Of a DNA stretch of 64,000 nt, positions 48,623-58,613 are shown piece by piece. Each line of letters opens with the position of its first letter. Position 1 is the first letter of the stretch. Source of the DNA: Ophiodon elongatus (lineage: Eukaryota > Chordata > Actinopteri > Perciformes > Hexagrammidae); the NCBI GenBank assembly GCA_016806645.1, contig JACSYO010002062.1, forward strand, positions 1,027,501 to 1,091,500. The letters are read 5' to 3'. A program made the translations under genes and the position numbers. Under the pieces are notes generated by a model. It had not been told where the DNA came from, made no database searches, and saw only the letters and a list, made by a program, of their open reading frames with translations.

Positions 48623-49308
48623 GAGAAATGGAAGGGGAGGCGGAGGAGCTGGTCGGGGAGAGTGTCGGCCGGGTCAGGCCAGACTGCAGACCCAGGTCTC
48701 CATGGACCGGGACCTGCGGGGGGAGTCCAGGGAGCGCAGGGAGAGCCGGCGACTGTCGAAGGGACGCTCTCTGGAGCACGATCCTGTGGGAGGAGTCGGT
48801 GGGGTAAGACGGACAGAAGAGGGGGGCTACCACCACATGGACCACAGCGGTGCCCCTCCTCGCCAAGCAGGGCCGGTCCCACCTGGAGGCCGGGGCCACC
48901 CTGCGCCCGCGCAGGGTCGCGGCGGAGGCATGGGAGGGGAGGCCGGGGACGGCGTGCGGCCCGGACAGAGGACGGTGGGTGGGGTCGGCGGGCCACACGA
49001 ACACACCCTCACCAAGCAACCCCTTCCCCCTGAACTCAGAGAGCCTCCCTGCTTGGCCCCCGGCCAGGGGCCCGTGGTGAGGCGGACCAAACGGGAGAAG
49101 GCTGAGAGCATGCTGCGCAACGACTCGCTGAGCTCCGACCAATCGGAATCCCTGCGCCCGCCGCCGCCGAGGCCCTACAAGTCGAAGCGGGGGATGGGGG
49201 CCGGAGGGAAGAGGCAGACCAGCGTCAGCAGTTCGGAGGAGGAGGGGGGGACCACGCCCGAGTACAGCAGCTGCGAGGACGCCGAGATCGAAAGTGTCAG
49301 CGAGAGAG
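48623..49308 (+). CDS. rims1: RIMS1 exon: large Pro/Gly/Arg-rich linker
   Basis: Acceptor ctccccag, entered in phase 2 (codon completed as ACG, Thr), left in phase 1 before gtgaga. About 229 residues. The first half is Gly/Arg/Pro-rich with ERRESRRLSKGRSL, matching the ERRESRRLEKGRS segment of mammalian RIM1. The last 75 residues are strongly conserved: RRTKREKAESMLRNDSLSS, DQSESLRPPPPRPYKSKRG, then KRQTSVSSSEEEG, TTPEYSSCEDAEIES and VSERG. Between these, the mammalian segment around YRSDPNLARYPVKPQ and RHERRHSD is not visible, so this exon seems shorter than its mammalian counterpart. It is very G/C-rich, which explains long open frames on the opposite strand. The role is a flexible linker between the zinc finger and the PDZ domain. 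Confidence 0.93.
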
Positions 49309-49590
49309 GTGAGAGACGATATCAATCGTCACCTTTTACGCCCACGAAAACAAACTGCCTTTAATGTCCAGCAGGGAGGGCGTGGAAAGTATCGACATCT
49401 GTCAGTTCATTCATTTGTTTGTCCATCCATCAAATGAGATATCTGAGGCAATTTCTATTTCGAGAAAGATCACCACTGCTTCATGGCAGTTTCTTACACT
49501 TCTAGGACCAAGGAGGTACTTTTAACTACAGGTCGACACAAAAACACCACACACACATATCTCTCAGATCACGTGTTAAACTGATACAAC

Positions 49591-49625
<35 letters not shown>

Positions 49626-49700
49626 CTTTATTTGTATAGCACATTTCATACAGATTATGTAGCTCAAAGTGCTGTACGTTTAAAAATAAATAAAAACAGA
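49591..49700 (-). mobile_element. LINE-like 3' end with (ATA)n tail (minus)
   Basis: About eleven ata units are followed by atctttatttgtatagcaca, tttcatacag and ctcaaagtgctgtacg, the complement of a common teleost LINE-related 3' end. Confidence 0.6.
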
Positions 49701-51413
49701 AAAACCTTACTGAACAAAACAGAAAGAAAAGTGATTGGAAGAGAGCATGCGTTTTGCACTTTCATTTTAAGTGTCATTTAAAGTTTAAATTTCAACAGAA
49801 TAAGTATTTAGACATAAAGGTGTTTAAAGGTCAAATTTCGCCTTAAATCTGTCTTTTGAGGTGTCAGCAAAGTGTTTGTGGGGTAGGAGGTTGTCATTAA
49901 TTAATCCTGGAACTATTTAAATGTTCAAGCAGTGTACATAACACCCGATCCACGGCCCTAACAGGAGGTTATGAAATTGGTATAAACAACAGATATCAGT
50001 CGAACTGTAAGTTTTTAATGTCAATTTAAACATCACAAATCAAAAATGGTTTTCTGAAGATTTAATACTTATGTTTGTTTATGTTTTCCAAGACGTGTCT
50101 TTATAGATGCTTCTCCACCACCACCTGCAGTTTTATTTTCTCTACCGCTTTGAGCAGCTTCCTCTGTGCAGTGCATTGTGGGACAATAGTGTACACCTAC
50201 GGTACACTTACAAATCTGATGGGTTTCTTTTGGTCTGCGTATACTGCATTTTTGAGCATACTTAATTCTCTCTCTTTCCGGTGTGAGAATGTACATATGG
50301 AATCTGCATGCAGCTATACGTTTAGAGACAGGGAAATTTCCATTCATGGCAACGCTCTCCTGTTATGTCGGACACCGAGGAGGAAATAAAACAAACTATA
50401 GGGAGGTCTGTTTGCCTCATGTGGAGGCATTCAGAATGCATCGGCGGACCAATCGCCTCCTCCTGTTGGGCCACTGAATGCACACCATGGACGAAGGTAC
50501 TGTTGGTTAATGCTAAGCTACATACAGAAATCTTTACTGTGGATCAACTTCAACACACAACCGAGCTAGAAAAAGAAAGAAAGAAAAGAGTAGCTACCAA
50601 ACAGCTACAGCACAGTGGCTGTTATTGTAAGTTAAGAAAGATTGCTGGAGGTGAATGCGAAATTGTTTTACAAAATGCTTTGCACTGTTAAATAATAGTC
50701 GGGAAACTTCACAATAGTACAGCTCGTCTTTAGTCGGCCAACAGAGTGATTCCTGTGGAATGTCTTGTTAACTGTTGCCCTGATTGAATTTTCATTTTGT
50801 TACATTCCTCAATGCACCCGGGGGCAATATGTTTTTTAAAACAGAATCTCGCTAACATTGAATTTACAGTTCTCCAGCCACTTAAAAGCCTCTTCATCCA
50901 GCACTGTGTGCAGTTATAGAATTAATTTAAAGAAACAATGACATTGTGCAATCTATTTCACACACCTGTACTCTATTTGGGTTTAACCATTGCAATGTAT
51001 GCGTTATGAGGCAATGCATTTTGTGTTACTGCTGCATCATGGGAGGTGAATGTAAGAAGTTGGAGAGAACTATTTAGCCTCAGTGTGCCGTCTGCAGTCA
51101 GATTCGAATCCTCTCTTCTTTGACCCTCTGGGTTCAGTGATCATAACGGGTAACACTGCTCCGTTTCTTAACAGCATTTCTTAAAATCCGCAGTATTGCA
51201 CACCTCAACCACTGGAAAACACAAGCGTCTCAGAAGCTTTCTCAATGATATCTGAACGTCAGAGTGAACAGCTACACAGTATACCAGCGTGCATGTTAAG
51301 GAGTGCGTGTGAGCCCGTGGGGGTATCTGAATGCTTTCTCGTGTGTCAGATTGTATTGTTTTCAGCTGAGCCCTGAGGGGCAGGGGGGGGAGGTATCCCA
51401 CACTGAGCGTACA

Positions 51414-51416
<3 letters not shown>

Positions 51417-51473
<57 letters not shown>
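51417..51473. repeat. (GT)n microsatellite
   Basis: Pure GT run of about 56 bp. Confidence 0.95.
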
Positions 51474-51477
<4 letters not shown>

Positions 51478-51734
51478 AGTGTGTGAGAGATGGGGCAGTT
51501 TGACCCCAGTTGATCCCACATGTGGCATCACATTGCCAACTATGTCTCCAAGCCTGAGAACACACTTTAATGTCATGTCCAAGCTGGGTCATGTCACTTC
51601 ACTACTAAGCACTTCAAAGGCTCCTCTGGCTCACTGCTACACATCCAACTAAATTGAGGTATCTAAGGGTGGAGTAGTATTCTACTATTTTAATTCTAGT
51701 AGACCTCCTTGCTAGAACCTCTGATTCCAAAAAG

Positions 51735-52195
51735 TGAAGCAAGTGAGGAAATGCCTTAAACCTGCATTTATTTTAATGGCCAGCAGGGGGTGACTCCTCA
51801 TGTTGCAAAAATAAGTCAGATTGTATAGAAGTCTATGAGAAAATGACTCTATTTCTCACTTGGTTTATTCCCTCAGTAAACATGAGTTTATGGTCTCAAT
51901 CTCTAGTTTCAAGTCTTCTTCAATACAGCATGATGTTCATTTAGTGAGTTATGCTCCATTTAGAGTCAAATGGACCATAAAGAGTATGCTTTAGGGCAGG
52001 CTTACTGTAATTGACAGGTCACTTTCAGAGCCGTATGCGACGTCTCTACGTTACTCCTCCTCAGTCCAAATTATGGTCACTTAGTTACTGGTTGCAAAAA
52101 AAAAAAAAGATGGCGACAAAGTGAAAATGTCAAACTCGAGGCTTCAAAATTTATAGTCCAAAAACCAACTACATCCATTACTTATTCACAATCTA
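51735..52195 (-). repeat. Dispersed repeat family A, copy 10 (minus)
   Basis: gccagcagggggtgactcctc, cagattgtatagaagtctat, ttatggtctcaatctctagt, acagcatgatgttcatttag, ttgacaggtcactttcagag and tacttattcacaatctatg in order. Confidence 0.75.
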
Positions 52196-52806
52196 TGATT
52201 CTGTCACTTCCACAAAAAGAAACCTCTCAATGTTGGTAACAATGTCATTCGTCCATAAACAAAGTACATCCCCAGAAACGATGCTACTTCTTTTAAAGTT
52301 TTGTGTATGCCTTTGATTGGTCATCCTAGGAATTATTAATACACCAACCTGGATGGGCATATCAATTGAATGAGCATAAATCATTTTTTTAACAATAAAA
52401 GTGGTTGTATAAATTGTTTATCTTTAGACAATCACAATGACTCTCTGCCTTTTTTATTTGTCCGCTACATCCCCGTATTTACCGAACACACTGTAGCCGT
52501 GCTCGTGCTACATTAACGCCACACTCTGATCGATAAAGCAGCGTTGTGTCCCGATGAGAAAGAGGGAGCGTCGCACGCAGCACCAGCCAGCCTGGACCCA
52601 GACCAGGCCCCCTTTGACATCGATCAAGTGGAGGTTTAGGATGAGAGTGTTCTGTCAGGCCAGCTTTTTTTAAACAACGGCGGCGTGGCAGCGAGACGCT
52701 GCTTCCTTTTTTAGCTTGAGACCGAAGCCAGGTCAGCCCCGAGATGCGCTTGCTGGCAGCCGAGAAGCGTCCAGGCATGTAAATCATTGTGAGATCAGCT
52801 TAGGGA

Positions 52807-52808
<2 letters not shown>

Positions 52809-52857
<49 letters not shown>
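52809..52857. repeat. (CA)n microsatellite
   Basis: CA run of about 48 bp. Confidence 0.95.
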
Positions 52858-52859
<2 letters not shown>

Positions 52860-53239
52860 AAATATGTAGTCAGTCACAGTACAGTAGATCCTATTATGAT
52901 CTGTTCACGTATCCTCCTACACGCTACCAACTCATCCTCAGATAGGAAGGAAGGCAGGAAAAAGCACAACACAAATATGATAATACATCATAATACAATG
53001 CACCTTGATTCACAACTTTTGCTTTTCAATTGCTTATCCCAGAGTTTCACAACCTTTTAATAGACACCCAAATTCTACAGCACTTACTAAATATGTAAAA
53101 TTGTTCTATAGCCTAAGCTACTGTATGCGGTTTTATCGAGTTTCCAGTTAGCAAAATGCTCTTATTGAATTTGTGATCCCTTTGCTAAACAGTGTATATG
53201 TCCAGGGCTTTTATTGTGAAAAATTGGAAGGAGTTGATC

Positions 53240-53281
53240 CATAGACTGTATATAAGAAGTGGACATAGTCATCGTGACGTC
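53240..53281 (+). repeat. Dispersed repeat family A, copy 11 (first 42 bp only)
   Basis: ccatagactgtatataagaa, gtggacatagtcatcgtgac and gtcg, then unrelated sequence. It fixes where the family's left end lies. Confidence 0.6.
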
Positions 53282-54239
53282 GTGTTACTATTTTGCTTTG
53301 AAAGTATTCATGAAAGTTCCCAAAAATGTATTGACATGCTAATTAATAGTAAAAATAAAACTGTGTTAAGGCCTTAAGAATGATAAGGAAAGTTAGGAAA
53401 GGAGTTATTTTGTTTCTAACATAAGACTCTTTGTTGCCTTAGCTGCTTAGCTTACATGCTGTCATACTTTATTCTTACATAGTTTGTATTTTCAAACAGC
53501 TATGTTTTAATTTAGGATGAAGAGTAACTGATGTGTTTGGCAAAAGTAATGCTATCAAAGCTACTGTTGGCTGGCGAGTGTAAACGTCCTCTAACCCAAT
53601 ATAGAACAGGATAGAGCCGCTGATATTACCCAGGAGGTTTCCATGCAGACATACTACACAATAAACTTGCTAGTTTTTTTTTTTAAGGTATCCATTACCA
53701 CAAGAAATGTAATGATTTGTTTCTTGACCTTGGAAGCAGTACAAGCTAATCGCCGTAGGTAGTAAGCTAGCTAGCTAGCTGGACATGCTAACGTTTGCGG
53801 CTTTTGATTGAGCAGAAAAACACAGTTTAATCTGTTCCTTACACTTTTTCCCTTCTTTTTTGGGGGGTTTGGAAAGGCTGGAGAAAAAAGAGCTGTCCCG
53901 AAGCTATGACTGAGGAATCTCAAGGGAGAGGTTTAGCTAATGGCCAATTGACATTTACTGGTCAAAGTGCAGATATTCCATTTTAATAGATTCAATATGG
54001 GTTATGTGACTTGATGCTTTTTTATTCCACTGTCAATAACATAAAGATAGATCCAAATGGACTTTAAAAAAAGGATATAATTCACACAATAATTCTACAC
54101 ATTTTATTGAATAAAAAAAACAAGGCAAGACAGTGCTGTGGAAGGTAGACTCTGTGTAGTCTAGTATTTTCTCTGATTTTTTATTTTTATTTTTTTCAGT
54201 TTTTCACTCTTGCATTAACAGTGCTGTACATTCTTTACC

Positions 54240-54770
54240 TTCATTCAATTCAATTAAATTTATTTTTGTATAGCCCAAAATCACAAATTACAAATTTGCC
54301 TCAGGGCTTTACAATCTGTACACAACGACATCCTCTGTCCCAGAACCTCTCATCAACTCAGGAAAAACTCCCCCCCCCCCAAAAAACCGTTCAACAGGGA
54401 GAAAAATGGAAGAAACCTTCAGGAGAGCAACAGAGGAGGATCCCTCTCCCAGGATGGACAGAGTACAAAAATAGATGTCATGTGTACAGAATGAACAGCA
54501 TAACAGAGTTACAACACATTCAATTCACATGACAGAAATGATTCATGTAATAGTAGCAGTAGGTGACGGGGAGGACCACAGCAGGACGCAGGACCAGGTT
54601 CCAGATTTAACCACGATCCACAGAAACCTGCGAGGCGAGAAGGCACAAAGACTTCGGGGATGGAGCAGAGTTAGTAATGTGCATTAATGTGCATGAATTC
54701 ATACAGAAGGAAAATAGAGAAGAACGTGCGCCAGCAGGGTCACGGCAGGAACCAGGAGGCAGGACCAGGG
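54240..54770 (-). mobile_element. LINE-like 3' tail (family D, copy 3, longest, minus)
   Basis: Starts with attcaattcaattaaattt, then tgtatagcccaaaatcacaa, ctcagggctttacaatctgt, gacatcctctgtcccagaac, gggagaaaaatggaagaaac, gtacagaatgaacagcataa and further upstream sequence including aggaccacagcaggacgcag and gcgccagcagggtcacggca. No reverse-transcriptase frame. Confidence 0.65.
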
Positions 54771-56548
54771 TCCAAACTTCATTTGTCCAGCTTTGTTGCC
54801 TTTATTCAATATAATTAATAATTATATTTCTATGTAAGTACATTGAGAGGAAGAACACTGAAGTTCCTTGTTTGTGCTCACATAGTTGGCCAATAAAGGC
54901 TGTTCCGATTCTAATCAAACAATTATCAATGTATCAGTTTTCAAGTGTCCCTTCATGGGGTCCTGACAGCATAGTGACTTCTCATAGGTCTAGAAACACA
55001 AGAACACACATTCACCCATGTGGCCAACCCACTGCACAAAATCACGTTCACACTGGAGTCATGAAACTGAGAACTCAGTTGTCTATCGTCGGAGCGTTCG
55101 CTTTAAGGTTACATAACGTCACTATAAGTTGTCACAACCCGTTAACTTCATAGCCTCCTGGCTCCTAGGCACGCTTGGCTCTGTTTTACTCCGTGTCATA
55201 ACAGTGCCGTCTCGAACGCCGCCCCTCGGCCCATGTGTACGGAGGAGGCTGTGTCTTTTGGACTGAAGCAGGAGATGAGGTTGAACCATCTAGTATCAAC
55301 CAGATACTGTGTGTAATTCTCTGAAATATCCCACTGAACATGAGAGAAATCCACCAGTTCCTGTCTGTCAACAGGAGAAACATGGTTCACACTGAAAGAA
55401 ATGGTCATTAAATCGTGTTCGCATACATCCAGTTTACTCTGGCTGCAGAACAGCATTAAGACAAGCACCTATCGAATTGATGTGAAACTGTGCCATCTAC
55501 CAAATTAAGGGAACCCATTATAGCAAAACTATCTCTACATAAAATCCACTTAACAGCTTTTTCCGAAGCTTTCGGCTGTATCACACTGTCCTCATCGGCC
55601 GATGGAGCTTGCTCAGTTGTCACAGGAATGGATCCGTTGAGATTGCATTGCACTTCTCGCTGTTTTAGTAGGATCCATCCACTGATGACGACTGTATGAG
55701 ACTGTATGAGCTCTGGAAAAAGCTGGTAAGTGGACTTGATTTGTTTTGTCAAATTATTTCAAAGGTCAATAATGAACTTTCATGGTCACTTTGAAGTCGC
55801 CAATTTAGTGGCAGAAAACTTCATACTGTAAATTCCGATTAACCATCTGTTGTGTTAGCATGAGTCCAATCGGAGCTCCTACCACTGCTGTGGTTTGATA
55901 TTAGTATTTTTCGAATAAAAATAATAAAATCATGGTTGAATTATTAAATTAATGTATTAATAAATAATTTAAAGACAGAATAAGTAAATAGAATAATTAG
56001 ATTTATAATTAGATTGATATATATAAATATAATCAAATTTTTTTTTTTTACTGTTTGTGAGTTTTATGATTTATCATTTCAATGAAAATGTAATTACTCA
56101 AGTTGATTGATATCATTATTATTGTGGCACACTCCATACCGTCCATACCGTGGCAGAAAGCATCAATAAATTAATGCTTTTCTGCAACTCTTTATAGTCA
56201 TAACCCTAATTTTTGTTATATTTCTTTCTAATGATATGAAGTTGTTTTTTTTTGCCTTACAACACCAGATTGGAGTAATTCCACAACATCATATCTGGGA
56301 GTGATTTTAAACTAGTCTTTTGGTATCATCACTACCACTGTGGTGATTACATTTCTAATTCTAGCCCAGGACTGAAGATTCAATAAACTTAACCCTCTCC
56401 ACTGTAAACAAATACCTTCCAAATTTGGCTGGGCTGTGTATGAGAGGACTCAAGCTGGTATGTGCTGTGTATACAGTTTCTCCTGTATGTGTGAAGGAGG
56501 TCTCGGCTTCATCCACAGCATTCTGAGCCAGTCTCTTTTCTCTTGCAG

Positions 56549-56589
56549 GCGACTGGGAGTGCTACCCACATGACCCCACCGTATGGCAT
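56549..56589 (+). CDS. rims1: RIMS1 41-nt exon before the PDZ domain
   Basis: Acceptor tctcttgcag, donor gtaagt. With the G carried over from the previous exon it encodes GDWECYPHDPTVWH, which matches GDLDYYWLDPATWH of mammalian RIM1. It enters in phase 1 and leaves in phase 0, so joining 49308 directly to 57273 without it would break the frame: it must be included, or be replaced by another exon of the same phase. The few residues that follow WH in mammals (SRETSPISS) have no counterpart seen here. Confidence 0.88.
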
Positions 56590-57272
56590 GTAAGTCGTTT
56601 TCTTTCTTTGTTATTAGGATCATATTCACCATAAAAGTTTTCCGATCAGCATGGAGCGGGGCCAGCCAGAGAACAGAAGTTTTTACTCTGCGTTTCAAAG
56701 GAGATAAGAGTGTTGGGGGAACCCATTAATGTAGAACACGTGAGTTTTCTCATGACAGACTTTCCAGATCCTGATGTTTACACCAGCAAATGTAAAGGCT
56801 TTTACGAACTCAACGTTAAAGGACTGCTGTGTTATATCAGTTGGTGATAGCGAGTCGCAAACTTGAGCTAATGTATTTTTTCTAGGAAAAGCTGCCAACT
56901 GTTGCAAAATCCATCAAACGCTAGCTTTTTAAGAAACCGGACATGCATTAGGTTATTAATGCAATGGAAGTGCAGTGCACCTTTGTTCCATATGCACATC
57001 AAACAACTTTTTTAAAGGGACACTTTGACATGTATCAGCATGTCAAAGTGTCCCTCACACAAATTTTAGACAGGAAACGCAGCTAGAAGACGAGAAGACA
57101 TCTTAGACTTCATGAGGCTAACAGCAGCCGAACCCTGTTCAGAACATATAGAATGTCACAACATTTAAACTGTTGACATTCCTCCAGCAGTAGCTGATCT
57201 TGTATTTCCGCGTCTATATATTTGGGTAATTGTCCCTCTGTGTGTTGTCTCTTGTCGTCTCCCCCGTTGCAG
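56590..57272 (+). other. rims1: RIMS1 intron with perfect hairpin
   Basis: Contains the inverted repeat at 57017-57054; otherwise nothing recognisable. Confidence 0.8.
57017..57054. repeat. Perfect 16-bp inverted repeat, 6-base loop
   Basis: gggacactttgacatg (57017-57032) and its exact complement catgtcaaagtgtccc (57039-57054) flank tatcag. It is preceded by ttttttaaa. It may be the two ends of a small DNA element brought together by internal deletion. Confidence 0.95.
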
Positions 57273-57386
57273 CATCCTGTCACCTGGCAGCCGTCGAAGG
57301 AGGGAGACCATCTAATAGGCCGAATCACCCTCAGCAAGAGGAGCGCCACCATGCCAAAAGAAGCCGGAGCTCTGCTGGGGTTAAAG
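57273..57386 (+). CDS. rims1: RIMS1 exon: PDZ domain, first part
   Basis: Acceptor cccccgttgcag, donor gtcagc, both phase 0, 38 residues. Reads HPVTWQPSKEGDHLIGRITL, then SKRSATMPKEAGALLGLK. The LLGLK segment is the carboxylate-binding-loop side of the RIM PDZ domain, which in mammals binds ELKS/CAST and the C-termini of N- and P/Q-type calcium channels. Only small changes from mammalian RIM1 (SKRSATMPKEA against NKRTTMPKDS). Confidence 0.95.
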
Positions 57387-57446
57387 GTCAGCACGGGTAG
57401 CAAACCTATTATTATTTTATTGTCACGCATGACGGATCTGTGACAC

Positions 57447-57524
<78 letters not shown>

Positions 57525-57526
57525 AG
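57387..57526 (+). other. rims1: Short RIMS1 intron, over half (CT)n
   Basis: A 140-bp intron; its second half is the (CT)n tract at 57448-57525, which ends in the acceptor ctctag. Confidence 0.9.
57448..57525. repeat. (CT)n microsatellite forming the polypyrimidine tract of a PDZ exon
   Basis: About 38 CT units with a single cg interruption, ending directly at the acceptor of the exon at 57527. It doubles as the splice-site pyrimidine tract. Confidence 0.95.
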
Positions 57527-57626
57527 GTGGTGGGAGGCAGAATAACAGAGTCAGGGAGATTAGGTGCCTTCATCACTAAAGTCAAGAAGGGAAGCCTGGC
57601 TGACGTGGTGGGACATCTCAGAGCAG
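57527..57626 (+). CDS. rims1: RIMS1 exon: PDZ domain, central part
   Basis: 100 nt, phase 0 in and phase 1 out (gagcag before gtagtc). Encodes VVGGRITESGRLGAFITKVK, then KGSLADVVGHLRA and the first base of a glycine codon. These strands and the helix of the PDZ fold match RIM1 almost residue for residue (KKGSLADVVGHLRAGDE). Confidence 0.95.
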
Positions 57627-58489
57627 GTAGTCTAAACCGCCACGTGTGTTACACAATCGGCACGCAAAGACGGAAAAAAAGACAAACACGGGGCCTTTTA
57701 AAAGCATCACGACGTCTTAAAATCTGTTTTAGAAGTCTTATTTAACGCGGTGCAATGTCTATTCTATACTTTTGATGCAATGTATTAGATTAAGCGGGGC
57801 GGTTTTGCTCAATACATTGTGTTTTTTGCAGCTTTATGGTTTCATATCTTTAATTAGCGTCATTGGTTTTACATGAAACACATTAAGTATAAGGCGGTCA
57901 ATAATCAATATGTTTGTAATTGTCAACAAATCTCATAAAAAGGCCAAAATGAGGAATTTATTACAAGTATTGTGTGTATCAAATCCTGATATTATTCCTT
58001 TGTGCACAGCTCTATTGTCGTCCAACCACTATTAAAACAGATCAATGAGCCACACTGTTGCACTTAGTGACATGTTCCTTCATTACTAATGTATGAACAC
58101 ACACGGTTTATGGTGACTCCATCCCACGTATCCCCATCTGCCCCAAATACTCACCGACAAATTCAAATGTGTATCACTCCGCGGCTGAAAATAGTCTCCA
58201 ACCAATGCATCGTTCTCTCGTGTTTGTGTGATGTTTGCTTGAAAACTCCAGTGCCCGGCTGTTAAAAATAATAAGTTTGACATTCGTGACCTGTTTACAT
58301 GTCTTTATGGCATGAATGGGCTATTAGGAAATGGAGTAACGCATTGTTGGTTTTGGTCTTTTCATGGGATTTGGTGACAAAAACGAAAATAATTATTCAA
58401 TAAAGATGAAAAGTCCCTAAATTGGTTCGAATCCCTGACTCACGTCCAGCCCTCATGCCCAACTTTTTACACACACGTCCCAATTCCAG
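57627..58489 (+). other. rims1: RIMS1 intron with family C repeat
   Basis: Carries the family C copy at 58035-58270; the rest is AT-rich with nothing recognisable. Confidence 0.8.
58035..58270 (+). repeat. Dispersed repeat family C, copy 2
   Basis: atgagccacactgttgcact, tagtgacatgttccttcatt, aaatactcaccgac, actccgcggct, gatgtttgcttgaaaactcc and gtgcccggctgtt, parallel to 18590-18815. Confidence 0.65.
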
Positions 58490-58613
58490 GGGATGAAGTT
58501 CTGCAGTGGAACGGGAAGCTGTTACCGGGGGCGACCATGAAGGAAGTTTACAACATCATCCTGGAATCTCAAGCCGAGCCTCAAGTGGAGCTAGTGGTAT
58601 CCAGGCCTATTGG
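58490..58613 (+). CDS. rims1: RIMS1 exon: PDZ domain, last part
   Basis: Acceptor tcccaattccag, donor gtaagt, phase 1 in and phase 2 out. Encodes GDEVLQWNGKLLPGATMKEV, YNIILESQAEPQVELVVSRP and IG. It completes the PDZ domain and begins the linker to the C2A domain. Conservation with mammalian RIM1 is close (GDEVLEWNGKPLPGATNEEV). Confidence 0.95.

Larger units (their letters stand above)
49309..56548 (+). other. rims1: RIMS1 intron, repeat-rich
   Basis: A 7.2-kb intron containing LINE-like tails, a (GT)n and a (CA)n run and a family A copy. In 49700-51400, 52200-52800, 53290-54230 and 54780-56540 I see no coding exon. RIM2-like optional exons at this place (between SEKG and the PDZ domain) were looked for by eye and not found. 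Confidence 0.75.

Noticed and set aside
48504..49325. 273-codon open frame on the minus strand
   Set aside because: It is antisense to the GC-rich RIMS1 linker exon, whose plus-strand frame is phase-matched and conserved; the opposite frame is a composition shadow.
52479..52787. 102-codon minus-strand frame in a GC-rich patch
   Set aside because: No recognisable domain, no splice partners, and base composition explains it.
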